Assembly (NCBI RefSeq): GCF_000455245.1
Contig: NZ_HG005165.1
Span: 246,558 to 289,550 of the forward strand
DNA length: 42,993 nucleotides
Reading direction: 5' to 3'
Source: Nesterenkonia massiliensis
Lineage (GTDB): Bacteria > Actinomycetota > Actinomycetes > Actinomycetales > Micrococcaceae
The notes under the pieces are model-generated. The model was not told the origin of the DNA, made no database searches, and saw only the letters and a program-made list of their open reading frames with translations. The stretch's first letter is position 1. The number at the start of each line of letters is the position of its first letter. This document shows positions 1-7,906 of the stretch, one piece after another. Made by a program: the position numbers and the translations under genes.

Positions 1-46
1 ATGTTCAACGGCTGATCAGGTCGTTCCGGGACGGGCCAGACATCAG

Positions 47-1168
47 TTAAGCCAGTGAGTCCCAGCCAATGCTCTCAACGGCGCTTCCGGTAATCACGCC
101 GGGGGCGCCGTTGGCGTCTGCGACTGTCCCTATCCGCCGGAACCCCTCCGGCAGTTCCACGACGGCGGGGAAGCTCGCCAGCAGTGCGTATTCCTCACCC
201 CCGCCAAGCACCCAGGAAAGAGCCTGATCAGGGGTGCTGCCCACTGCGGTGGCGATGGGTTCCAGGGTCCGCGCTTCAGCCAGCAGAGCGTCGTCGTCGA
301 ACTCGATGCGCACCTCTGAGGAACGTGCCAGACGTCCGGCGTCACGCAGCAGGCCATCAGAGATATCCATAGCTGCGGTAGCACCGGCAGCGCGCGCCGC
401 TGGCCCGGCAGTCAGCGGCGGGGTGGGGCGCTGCTGGGCAGTCAAGACCTGCGCCAGGAGGTCGGCGTGGTGGTCCAGGTGCTGCAGTTTCTCCGGATCC
501 GTCAGCTCGTCGCGGGGCATGTCTAGGAACGCCAGTCCGGCTGCGGCTCGTCCGAGGGGACCGCAGATGGCCAGCACATCCCCCGCGGTTGCTCCGCTGC
601 GGCGCAGGCCTCCGGCCGGTTGGCCTTCAGCCTCCCGTGGGAGCTCTCCCACTGCGGTGATGGTCACCGAGATCTGTTCTCCGGTGCCAAGATCCCCGCC
701 AGCGATCACGCAGCGTTGGGCCCCAGGCTGCTGGCATGCGCGGATCACACCGCGGTAGAAGTCCTTAACCCACCGCACCGGTAGGTCTGCAGGCAATGTC
801 AGACTCACCAGCAAGGCGGTGGGGACTGCGCCCATAGCATTGATATCGGAGAGATTCTGCGCGGCTGCCTTGGTGCCGACGTCCATAGCCCATTTCTCGG
901 CCGATTCCCCGGCGGCCGCGCTGAGCTCCGCGGACCCGAGCCACCATTCACGGCGGAAGTCCTGGCCTTCGCTCATGGTGTCAGTTGTGAGCACAAGCTG
1001 AGCTCCAGCCGTGGCAGTGAGCAGGGCGGCGTCGTCACCTGGTCCGAGGTCCATGGAGGTGCCGGTCACAGCGCTATTGTGGGGATCGACGGCGGCCCGC
1101 AGGGTTTCCAGCACAACCTCTTCACCAACCCGCCCCACAGTCTCCGGCGCCTTAGGCTGATTGGTCAT
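47..1168 (-). CDS. thiL: thiamine-monophosphate kinase
   Basis: ThiL phosphorylates thiamine monophosphate to thiamine diphosphate with ATP, the last step of cofactor synthesis, in the cytosol. The protein shows the AIR-synthase-like family motifs in order: GPGDDAALL near the N-terminus, TTDTMSEGQDF, NLSDINAMGA, IAGGDLGTGE (Mg-ATP region) and MDISDGLLRDAGRL in the second half. I chose the ATG at 1168 (MTNQPKAPETVG), which has a purine-rich AAGAGAG just upstream. A longer frame to 1213 adds 15 unconserved residues. From 1168 the product is 373 residues, somewhat above the usual 320-350. It lies about 150 bases downstream of the LuxR pair on the same strand and may have its own promoter. The 46 bases beyond its stop hold nothing I recognise. 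Confidence 0.93.
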   Translation of the reverse strand: MTNQPKAPETVGRVGEEVVLETLRAAVDPHNSAVTGTSMDLGPGDDAALLTATAGAQLVLTTDTMSEGQDFRREWWLGSAELSAAAGESAEKWAMDVGTKAAAQNLSDINAMGAVPTALLVSLTLPADLPVRWVKDFYRGVIRACQQPGAQRCVIAGGDLGTGEQISVTITAVGELPREAEGQPAGGLRRSGATAGDVLAICGPLGRAAAGLAFLDMPRDELTDPEKLQHLDHHADLLAQVLTAQQRPTPPLTAGPAARAAGATAAMDISDGLLRDAGRLARSSEVRIEFDDDALLAEARTLEPIATAVGSTPDQALSWVLGGGEEYALLASFPAVVELPEGFRRIGTVADANGAPGVITGSAVESIGWDSLA

Positions 1169-1322
1169 TCGCTCTCTTGTCCTCTCGGTAGAGGGGTCAG
1201 TCCAGGCGAGCAACTTCTGCTGCGCGTCGACAGGGCTTGCGTCACTCGGGAGACTGAACTCGCGCCCCCGGCCAGCTCCGCAATCCCCATCTGCTTAGCC
1301 TATCCGGGCAGCGCAGGGAGAT

Positions 1323-3950
1323 TTAGTAGGTATCGCTGGAAAGCAACCCCAGGGAGACGAGTTCCACCCGGTTGTCACACGCGAACCTGTGGAGCAGTCT
1401 GGAAATGGTGGACTCGACAGTTCGTGGAGACAAATCCAGTGATCGGGCGATGGCACGGGTGGAAAGGCCCTGTTGCAAGCCGCGGAGAACCGCGGACTCA
1501 CGTTCATTCAACTGAAGGTCCGTAAACGTAGACAGAAGCCAGGATGGTTCAACTGCTTGCTCCTTGGCTTCAAGAAGCAAGCGAATCGCCTGTGCCCTAT
1601 GTCTGCGCGACATTTCGTGCTTCCGCTCCCAGCGCACACTGATAATAGAAAGCCCGAAGAATGTAGCTTTGGCTTCGATCAGGGAGGAGGCAATATCGAG
1701 TGCCTCATGATCACTGTGACTGGCCATCGCAGCTGCCAGCTTCACGATCATCGCTGTTCTACCGTGCCGTTGAGTCCATGGAGCAGCCAGCACGCAATTG
1801 ACTGCCTGAGCCGAACGCCCCAGCAAGGCCAATAGCAGCAGTTGCTGCTCTTGAGCCCACTCCCCTTCGCCTCGTGCCTGCGATCCCAGCTGTATGAGCC
1901 GTGAGCTGACTTCAGCAGCAGGAAGTCCACTGCCGATAAGGGCCAGACCCTCAGCGAACAGACGAACGTGTGGCAAGCCGATGTATGGGTCGTCATCGGG
2001 GTATCGGATTCGATGCGACATATGCGCCTCATTGGCGACGTGTTCGTCTACGTATGATGCAGTCGCTGCGATCAGCGATGAGGCGCACCGGGCCAGACCG
2101 TAGGCGTCTGCCCGGAGGAATGCTTCATGAGCTGCCGTGGCGTAGCGCAGAGCAGAAACCATTCTGTCCTCCTGCATGGCGAGTAGCGAGCTCACTAGGT
2201 CCACGGTGCCCTGAAACGAGACACTCGGCGTAGGCCGGCTCGCCCAGGTACGCAGTTCGACCCGCAGCGCGTCTGTCCGCCAGTCATGAGCCATCGCGAT
2301 CAGCAGCATGAGTGTGACGGCGGCATCCTCAATGTCTGGATGATTACCTTCCCGAGCCAGATCATCCCAGAGGGAGGCCAATACTAAGCGGCCAAGTCCC
2401 GGATGCTGACGCATGCCGAGCCAAGCACCTACCCAAAGTTGAGCTACAACAAGTTCGTCCCAGTCGGCGTGCAGACGAATCTGCGCCAGTTCTCTCAGCC
2501 AGATGTCCGAATCATCACACGAAGTCAGATCGTATATGCGCGAGAGATAAGGAGTACTGTTTTGCCCGAACGAATCCAGATCACTAAGTATCGGGCGACC
2601 AATTTCTGGGTGGAATAGACACATCCGATAAGCCAGTAGGCGCGCTTGTCGGTGAGCCTCCGGATAAGCGCCCCTTGAGGCCTCGTTTTGGCACTGGTCC
2701 GCGAACAAACGGAGCGCTCTAGCAGCTTCTTCAATCTGCCCTGTGGCCAACAGCGCTCTGGCCCGCAGCACGCGCAGCATGGGGGTCACGGACTCCGCCG
2801 CACCCACGATATCCAGGACCGGCTCGTACCAGCTTCGGGAGATGCACAGTCGACCGACTCGCTCAGCCTTCTCGACCTCTGTACGGACGCCAGCCCGGGC
2901 GGCCCACCATATAAGCGAAGACTCTGAAGCAGGTCCACCGTCCTCGGATGGGATGTATCGCCCCACGTCATACCAGAGTCGAATGAGTTCTGTTGGGTTG
3001 TAGACAATCCTGACGGCCGTGATTAACGCCTCTGCTGTCACACGCACGTCTAGGAATCCCTGGTGGGTGACACGATCAGGTGCAAGCAGGTCCTGTGCAC
3101 GTAGGCTCAACACCGCTGCTTCTCCGTAATGTGTCCTTGCCCAGCTCTCGGGAAGTCTCCCGCTGATGGCAGTCAGAACCAGCAGTTCCTGCTCGGGAGC
3201 TTCCAAACCCCCCAGGATTCCTCCGATTTCACGTCCGAGTAGCTGCTGCAGCGGCTCCTCATCAATGCTCCAGACCCACACACTTCCACGGCGCCTGAGC
3301 ACTCCTGTCTGGAGGGCGGCCTCCAGGACCCGCTTTGCGAGAAACGGATGACCGGCGCTGAGGGCACTGAGACGTTGCAGCGTGGGGGAACACACAGGTG
3401 CACCCAAATGTGTTTCAACTGCATGGGACAGAGCCGCATTAGTCAAACTGGCAAGTGAGAACATGCCAAGGCGTCCTGCACGTTGAAGGGGCTGCACAAA
3501 GGAGGGGGTCTCCGCTTCAGTACGCAGCAGGAGTACTAGCCGCACAGCATCGGCGAGTCCGGCCTCGACCAGTGTTTCTCCGCCTGCTGGATCCAGCATC
3601 GTCGCAGATTCAATGACGACGACGGGACAGTCTCCCGTACGTTCAGACTCCTGCCGCCCCCATACCCGCAGCGCTTGAGCTGATGCCTGGGGCGTGCCAT
3701 CATCCAACGCGATATCAGCATGCTTCAGCGCAACGGCCAACGGGCAGGATCCGGAGCCTTCTCCGATTGCTCCGTCCACGCGCAGCACAGGGACGCGCGC
3801 TGACAGTTCTTCGACGACGTCGTCGGCGCCCCAAAGACATGGCAGCAGTAAGCCAATACTCTGCCGTTTGGGCAACGAAAGCAGTGCGTCAACAATCCTT
3901 GCAGCGGCCTTGAAGCTGTCAAGAACCAGGGTGCACGGAAAATCCTTCAA
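1323..3950 (-). CDS. large LuxR-type transcriptional regulator with degenerate ATPase region (second of pair)
   Basis: This 875-residue protein has a LuxR/FixJ helix-turn-helix at the C-terminus (about 810-870: LNERESAVLRGLQQGLSTRA, then RSLDLSPRTVESTISRLL). The N-terminal third resembles the AAA/STAND module of large LuxR (LAL) regulators, and the middle looks like helical TPR-type repeats. The position expected for Walker A reads LLLPCLWGADDVVE, without GxxGxGK[ST]. The Walker B-like strand reads VVVIESATMLD, with Glu where Asp is usual. ATP use is therefore doubtful. The start is TTG at 3950, overlapping the TGA of the upstream regulator (TTGA), with AAGGAG six bases before it. The two genes are thus translationally coupled. 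Effector and targets are unknown. Confidence 0.85.
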   Translation of the reverse strand: MKDFPCTLVLDSFKAAARIVDALLSLPKRQSIGLLLPCLWGADDVVEELSARVPVLRVDGAIGEGSGSCPLAVALKHADIALDDGTPQASAQALRVWGRQESERTGDCPVVVIESATMLDPAGGETLVEAGLADAVRLVLLLRTEAETPSFVQPLQRAGRLGMFSLASLTNAALSHAVETHLGAPVCSPTLQRLSALSAGHPFLAKRVLEAALQTGVLRRRGSVWVWSIDEEPLQQLLGREIGGILGGLEAPEQELLVLTAISGRLPESWARTHYGEAAVLSLRAQDLLAPDRVTHQGFLDVRVTAEALITAVRIVYNPTELIRLWYDVGRYIPSEDGGPASESSLIWWAARAGVRTEVEKAERVGRLCISRSWYEPVLDIVGAAESVTPMLRVLRARALLATGQIEEAARALRLFADQCQNEASRGAYPEAHRQARLLAYRMCLFHPEIGRPILSDLDSFGQNSTPYLSRIYDLTSCDDSDIWLRELAQIRLHADWDELVVAQLWVGAWLGMRQHPGLGRLVLASLWDDLAREGNHPDIEDAAVTLMLLIAMAHDWRTDALRVELRTWASRPTPSVSFQGTVDLVSSLLAMQEDRMVSALRYATAAHEAFLRADAYGLARCASSLIAATASYVDEHVANEAHMSHRIRYPDDDPYIGLPHVRLFAEGLALIGSGLPAAEVSSRLIQLGSQARGEGEWAQEQQLLLLALLGRSAQAVNCVLAAPWTQRHGRTAMIVKLAAAMASHSDHEALDIASSLIEAKATFFGLSIISVRWERKHEMSRRHRAQAIRLLLEAKEQAVEPSWLLSTFTDLQLNERESAVLRGLQQGLSTRAIARSLDLSPRTVESTISRLLHRFACDNRVELVSLGLLSSDTY

Positions 3951-6382
3951 GTCAGGCTCCTTGAAGAGCCTAATATCCTGGCGCGCAGCTGGGTTCGGGA
4001 AGCAACACCGAGCTTACGATAGATGCTGCGCACATGTGCCTGAACGGTGCGCACCGAGATCTTCAGCTCGTGCGCGACGTCGGCAGTTTCTGCACCTACC
4101 ATCAGTTGCTGAGTGATTTCGCGCTCCCGGGCCGAAAGCAGCTCCTCCACCGCAGGGTGCAGCTTAGCGGCTGCGCGATGCTCGGGACGCAATATCGCGG
4201 TACAGAACCGAAACCCTTGGCCCGTTGTCATGGTTGAAGCCAGGAAACGACGGCGGTTCTCTCCTCCCCACGCCAGCACCTGCGCAGACTGAAGGACCTC
4301 GTCCTCGACATCGGCTGCCCTTGCTAAATCGATGAGTTCCTGCAGTGTGTCAGCAGGTATTGACGCCGCGCGTCGAAGCAGCACTGTTCGCAGCACCATA
4401 CGCCTCATACCGGGTGCGTCGGGGGCTATCTTGAAGGCGCCCTCAATCGATAGGGCAAGTGAGGTAGTCGGCGCATGCAACAATCCTCCCAGCAGGACGA
4501 GAGTGTCGGTGCACGCATCACGGAATGTTCGGGCGAGCACCGGCGGAACCAAGTCAGGAGGGCCCAGCAGCTCCACTGAGCGGGTGTTGTCCAACACCCT
4601 ATCCAGGGCCTCCAGAAGGCGGCGCGAGATACTTCCGACAGGGAGCCCGGTTTCAAACTGCGTCCATAGGTCATCCATCTCGGCTTGAAGTTCCGGCGTC
4701 TCCTTGCCGCATACCACGCCGCGCACTACCTTCAGGGTCTGATCGATTACGGCATGGAGGAGCCGGCGCTCAGGAGATTCGTCTTTCATCCATGACTCTG
4801 GTAAAGGCGTATCGGCCGGATTAATCAGAATTCGGGCAAGACCGACTCGTTCATAGATCCAGCTGCCACCAAGGAGCGGCACCTTCGAGGCCGGCACACT
4901 TGTCACCTCCCTTAGCGATGACAATGCCCGACTGGTATCGCCAGCGATCGCAGCGGCGTAGCTATCCAAGGCTGCCGATGCCACGCGTCCCAGCAGTTCA
5001 AGATCGAGTTTGCCGGACACTTCGTGCCGTTCGGTGGAGACGCACGGATCCGACTTCCGATGCCGAGGTGGTGCAAATGCGCGAAGGTACCCAGTGGGCG
5101 CATAGTCATCAAAATGTGCCAGACGGGATGAGAAATCCGATACTTCGGTATCACCAGCGCTGCCGGCTCCCAGCAAGGAGCCTCGGATGAACGCAGCCAG
5201 CGCATGCTCATCAGGCTGACCTGGCTGAGATCCTGTAGTGGTCTCCAGTACGTTCAGCGCGGACCGTGGAGCCCCGGATGCGGCGAGAATGCTGGCTTCG
5301 ATGTAACGCAGATTGGCGTTCTCTGGGGTCAATCCACTTGCGAGGAACCGGGCCTGCTCAAGAAGGCCTCGTTCTATGTGCTGGTATGCCGCAGCCACAG
5401 TTGTTTCATCATCAATGTGATCTCCACCGGCCCGGCGGGCAAGCGCCCAAGAAGCCGTAGGGAGTTGCTGGAGGTGATCATCCCGAGCCGCCAAGACCAA
5501 GTGGTGACGGAACCTCGCCCGTCCCAGACATACTTCAGTGCCTTCGCTGCGAAGTAGCCCCGCCTCGAGGAGCCAAAAGACCACGCTGCGGATTGCTTCA
5601 TCATCAAGGAGTTCCCGCAGCGGAATACGCTCGCGCACCGCGACCAAATACAGGAGACCGACGGCAGCAGGACCTAGGTCCGCTTCCAGGCTTCGACAGA
5701 AGTCAGCAGCGGCGCTACGGTCCATCCAGGCAGGGCAACGCACAACCGCACTTCGACCGTCGCGCGGGACAATCCAGCCCTCGGCACGCCCGGCGACGGC
5801 CAACCGCCGAACCTCGTGGGGAGTGGATCCAGCTGCCCGAAGCATGAAATCGGTCAGTGCAGCAGTCGGCGAGTGACCAAGTTCTTCTCGGAGGATCACT
5901 TCCGCCTCCTCGAAGCTTAGGGGTTCGAGACGTATTTTGAGTCCGCGCCGCGAGTGAAGGGCCCTGGCATAACCAAATCCCAGTTGGGATTCCGATGAAC
6001 AGGTAAAAACCAACCCCACGCTTTGCTCGCGGACCAGCAGATCCACCACGCTGAATGATTCTTCGTCCAACAGCTCGACTCTGGGAATAATCAGTATTCC
6101 AGGGCGTCTACTGCCCTCAGGGCTGGCTAGGCGACGCAGCTCGGCTGCGGCAGCATGCGGATCAGGCACTTTGCACTCGTCCAGAACCTGAAGCCGGCGC
6201 TGCAGCGCGTGTTCGGGAACGTTAAAAGAAGGACAAATCGCAAAAGCTGTGCCCAGCTGAAATTCTATTCCACGGATAAATTCAGTGAATCCACAGCCGT
6301 GTTGTCCCACCAGCAGAAGCAGCGGAGCCTGAACGTTGACACAGTGCTCTACGGCGAGTCGAACAGACTCTAATCTGGCCAT
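3947..6382 (-). CDS. large LuxR-type transcriptional regulator with degenerate ATPase region (first of pair)
   Basis: This 811-residue protein has a clear C-terminal LuxR HTH (about 745-805: LLSAREREITQQLMVGAETA, then KISVRTVQAHVRSIYRKLGV). The N-terminal AAA-like domain carries VGQHGCGFTEF at residues 25-35, a Walker A shape with Phe in place of the catalytic Lys. The Walker B strand ILIIPRVELLD lacks the usual first Asp. The middle has the helical character of LAL-type sensor regions. The ATG at 6382 follows AGGAGG with five bases between. It is the first gene of a two-gene unit with the next LuxR protein. It lies beside two decayed genes, so this is the accessory part of the window. Base composition near its N-terminus (6220-6300) looks more AT-rich than the biosynthetic genes. 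Targets cannot be inferred; autoregulation through the palindrome at 6407-6421 is possible. Confidence 0.86.
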   Translation of the reverse strand: MARLESVRLAVEHCVNVQAPLLLLVGQHGCGFTEFIRGIEFQLGTAFAICPSFNVPEHALQRRLQVLDECKVPDPHAAAAELRRLASPEGSRRPGILIIPRVELLDEESFSVVDLLVREQSVGLVFTCSSESQLGFGYARALHSRRGLKIRLEPLSFEEAEVILREELGHSPTAALTDFMLRAAGSTPHEVRRLAVAGRAEGWIVPRDGRSAVVRCPAWMDRSAAADFCRSLEADLGPAAVGLLYLVAVRERIPLRELLDDEAIRSVVFWLLEAGLLRSEGTEVCLGRARFRHHLVLAARDDHLQQLPTASWALARRAGGDHIDDETTVAAAYQHIERGLLEQARFLASGLTPENANLRYIEASILAASGAPRSALNVLETTTGSQPGQPDEHALAAFIRGSLLGAGSAGDTEVSDFSSRLAHFDDYAPTGYLRAFAPPRHRKSDPCVSTERHEVSGKLDLELLGRVASAALDSYAAAIAGDTSRALSSLREVTSVPASKVPLLGGSWIYERVGLARILINPADTPLPESWMKDESPERRLLHAVIDQTLKVVRGVVCGKETPELQAEMDDLWTQFETGLPVGSISRRLLEALDRVLDNTRSVELLGPPDLVPPVLARTFRDACTDTLVLLGGLLHAPTTSLALSIEGAFKIAPDAPGMRRMVLRTVLLRRAASIPADTLQELIDLARAADVEDEVLQSAQVLAWGGENRRRFLASTMTTGQGFRFCTAILRPEHRAAAKLHPAVEELLSAREREITQQLMVGAETADVAHELKISVRTVQAHVRSIYRKLGVASRTQLRARILGSSRSLT

Positions 6383-6406
6383 ATGGGCCTCCTAGGCACA
6401 CGGCCA

Positions 6407-6421
6407 CCACATAATTTGTGG
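6407..6421. promoter_or_regulatory. palindrome upstream of the LuxR pair (candidate operator)
   Basis: CCACA-TAATT-TGTGG is a perfect 5-bp inverted repeat around an AT-rich centre, about 25 bases before the start of the first LuxR gene. A ggccac motif also flanks each side. Size and position fit a dimeric regulator's operator near the promoter, but no clear -35/-10 pair was found. Autoregulation is inference. Confidence 0.35.
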
Positions 6422-6488
6422 CCACTGTGCGAACGGGCTTCAGCACAACGTCATTTATCAGGATGATACACGGAGCGTCAAGGTGACT

Positions 6489-6893
6489 TCATCGCTCTAA
6501 GAGAAATTTCTGCCACCGGAATTCCCAACATAGGACATAGTGGTCGGGCGTCCTGCGTTCATCTGCTCTGTGCTCGGCTGAGCCATTTTGCTCGACGGCC
6601 GCCTGAAGGAACGCCGCATGCGCACCCATGGACTGTCCAATGAGAGTGACTTTCTCTCCCGGGCAAAACTCTTAAAGGACATCAACCACATCCGCGACGA
6701 ATGCTTCTCGTGAAAGATCCGCTGGCCGGTGGGTGCTGCGGCCATGGCCTTGCTGATCCAGCAGCCGCACACGGTCGGTGCTTAGCAGGATCCTGCCGCT
6801 AGGTAGCAGTTCAAGGGATGGCGCCCAGCGAGACCATGAAACAGGAGCACGGGTGAGGCCGCCTAAATCCGTGACCGAGAGCCGGACTTTCTC
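6489..6893 (-). pseudogene. decayed alpha/beta hydrolase
   Basis: Three-frame reading of the minus strand gives pieces of one alpha/beta hydrolase. These are EKVRLSVTDLGG at the N-terminus, then PVLLFHGLAG (oxyanion-hole strand) in a second frame. Back in the first frame come RWAPSLELLPSG, LDQQGHGRSTHRPADLSRE and VADVVDVL, followed by an in-frame TAA (plus-strand tta at 6672-6674). After the stop the same frame continues with EFCPGEKVTLIGQSMGAHAA, which holds the GQSMG nucleophile elbow with its serine. Reading then runs into unrelated sequence and a TGA. The cap domain and the Asp/His part of the triad are missing. So the gene has frameshifts, a stop and a 3' truncation. Its substrate cannot be told. 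It lies upstream of the LuxR pair, in the same direction. Confidence 0.62.
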
Positions 6894-6983
6894 ACGTTAT
6901 ACGCTAGCCAGCTTCCACGCCCCCGACTAAAAGAATTGTGCACGGACGTTGTCCTTCCTCAGTTCCGCAAATGAAGGAAGGAC

Positions 6984-7348
6984 CTACTCAGAAATGGGAG
7001 TTTGCTGGTAGGAGGCTAATCGCCATCCGTTCTGGCGTCGCACGTCAAGAGAGGACATCAATGCCCGGAACTCAGGGGCTGCTTCATCGCGCCAAACAGT
7101 GCCTTTGTAGACAAAGACTGCAGAGGACTCATGTAGTGAAACGAGCGGTTCTTCTGTGATCTCATACTCGCGCCAGGGTGACGCATCATTCAGCGACTCG
7201 ATGACCTGTTCGCGAGTGAGGACAAACCGGGGGAAAGAATCTTGACCCCGTTTTCGGTCATGAGCTGTCCATAGAAATCCGCAGCTAAGCTGGAGCACAA
7301 TGATTGCCACCCTTTGTGCTCTAACTCCAGCAGCTCATCCATGCTCAT
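6984..7348 (-). pseudogene. DUF4440/NTF2-like protein, frameshifted
   Basis: The ATG at 7348, with GGAG just upstream, opens MSMDELLELEHKGWQSLCSS and runs on through DFYGQLMTENGVKIL, the typical start of DUF4440 (SnoaL/NTF2-fold) proteins. The frame then runs into a stop. The rest is in the neighbouring frame: FVLTREQVIESLNDASPWRE, VFVYKGTVWRDEA, then FRALMSSLDVRRQNGWRLAS and YQQTP, which ends the domain normally. Restoring one base in or near the CCCCCGG stretch at about 7225-7235 would rejoin the two halves into a protein of about 120 residues, normal for the family. It could be a genuine single-base mutation, a sequencing error in the C-run, or (less likely) programmed frameshifting. The function of the family members is mostly unknown. 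Confidence 0.7.
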
Positions 7349-7420
7349 GGCTCCATACTAGCCAGGTAGGGAAGACTCAAGGGGGCGAAGCAGACATTCG
7401 ATAATTCATGTCAGATACGG

Positions 7421-7455
7421 AAAAACCCCAAGTCTGCATTCGACCTGGGGTTTTC
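7421..7455 (-). terminator. intrinsic terminator of the tRNA-Gln/Glu unit
   Basis: On the minus strand AAAACCCCAGGTC, loop GAATGCA, then GACTTGGGGTTTT forms a 13-bp stem with one G-T pair and ends in a T-run. It lies about 20 bases past the last tRNA-Glu. The A-rich 5' arm means it could also work on the plus strand. Confidence 0.85.
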
Positions 7456-7473
7456 ACCTCTTGTATTGATTTG

Positions 7474-7546
7474 TGACCCCAGCGGGATTCGAACCCGCGT
7501 TACCGCCGTGAGAGGGCGGCGTACTAGGCCGCTATACGATGGGGCC
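7474..7546 (-). tRNA. tRNA-Glu (CUC), copy 2
   Basis: The 73-base cloverleaf starts GGCCCCA and ends TGGGGTC plus discriminator A. The anticodon loop CTCTCAC gives anticodon CUC, and the T-loop reads TTCGAAT. CCA is not encoded. It is identical over all 73 bases to the copy at 7588-7660 and is the last gene of the tRNA cluster before the terminator. Confidence 0.97.
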
Positions 7547-7587
7547 GTATTCATTTGTTCGCACTGCTTCACCAAGAAAAAACTTGG

Positions 7588-7660
7588 TGACCCCAGCGGG
7601 ATTCGAACCCGCGTTACCGCCGTGAGAGGGCGGCGTACTAGGCCGCTATACGATGGGGCC
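7588..7660 (-). tRNA. tRNA-Glu (CUC), copy 1
   Basis: This is the same 73-base sequence as the neighbouring copy, with anticodon CUC and discriminator A. The spacers on either side differ from those of the other copy, so the duplication is limited to the tRNA itself. It lies between tRNA-Gln and the second tRNA-Glu, downstream of gltX. Confidence 0.97.
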
Positions 7661-7690
7661 CAGTGCGAAAGACTGGCCGAAGCCAATCCG

Positions 7691-7762
7691 CTGGGCTACT
7701 AGGACTCGAACCTAGAACGACGGTACCAGAAACCGCTGTGTTGCCAATTACACCATAGCCCA
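7691..7762 (-). tRNA. tRNA-Gln (CUG)
   Basis: The 72-base tRNA has acceptor TGGGCTA/TAGCCCA and discriminator G. The anticodon loop TTCTGGT gives CUG, and the T-loop is TTCGAGT. It is the first of three tRNAs after gltX. The co-location with a glutamyl-tRNA synthetase may matter, because many actinobacteria charge tRNA-Gln by way of Glu-tRNA-Gln. Confidence 0.96.
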
Positions 7763-7818
7763 CTGTTCAATTTTTACCGCGCTCAGCCGGTCCATTCGGC
7801 GGCCTCGCACGGGTATCT

Positions 7819-7848
7819 ACTTTACACTGTGGCCGGGCCCTTGCGCAA
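7819..7848 (-). promoter_or_regulatory. candidate promoter for the tRNA cluster
   Basis: The minus strand has TTGCGC (7843-7848), an 18-base gap and TAAAGT (7819-7824), about 57 bases before tRNA-Gln. Both hexamers are only partial matches, and they overlap the hairpin downstream of gltX. Confidence 0.33.
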
Positions 7849-7866
7849 AATCGGCAGGACCCGGCC
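7831..7866 (-). terminator. hairpin after gltX (weak terminator candidate)
   Basis: GGCCGGGTCC pairs with GGGCCCGGCC (10 bp, one G-T) around a 16-base loop, 41 bases past the gltX stop. No T-run follows, so it may only slow or process the transcript between gltX and the tRNAs. Confidence 0.4.
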
Positions 7867-7906
7867 CGTGTATGGGCTTACTCACAGGAGCAGAACCCAC
7901 ACGACA

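Noticed and set aside
7474-7660. CRISPR-like repeat-spacer pattern
   Set aside because: There are only two copies, and both are complete tRNA genes.
7411-7686. Frame with a repeated peptide block (SGLVRRPLTAVTRVRIPLGS)
   Set aside because: The repeat is the translation of the two tRNA-Glu genes, a common false gene at tRNA loci.
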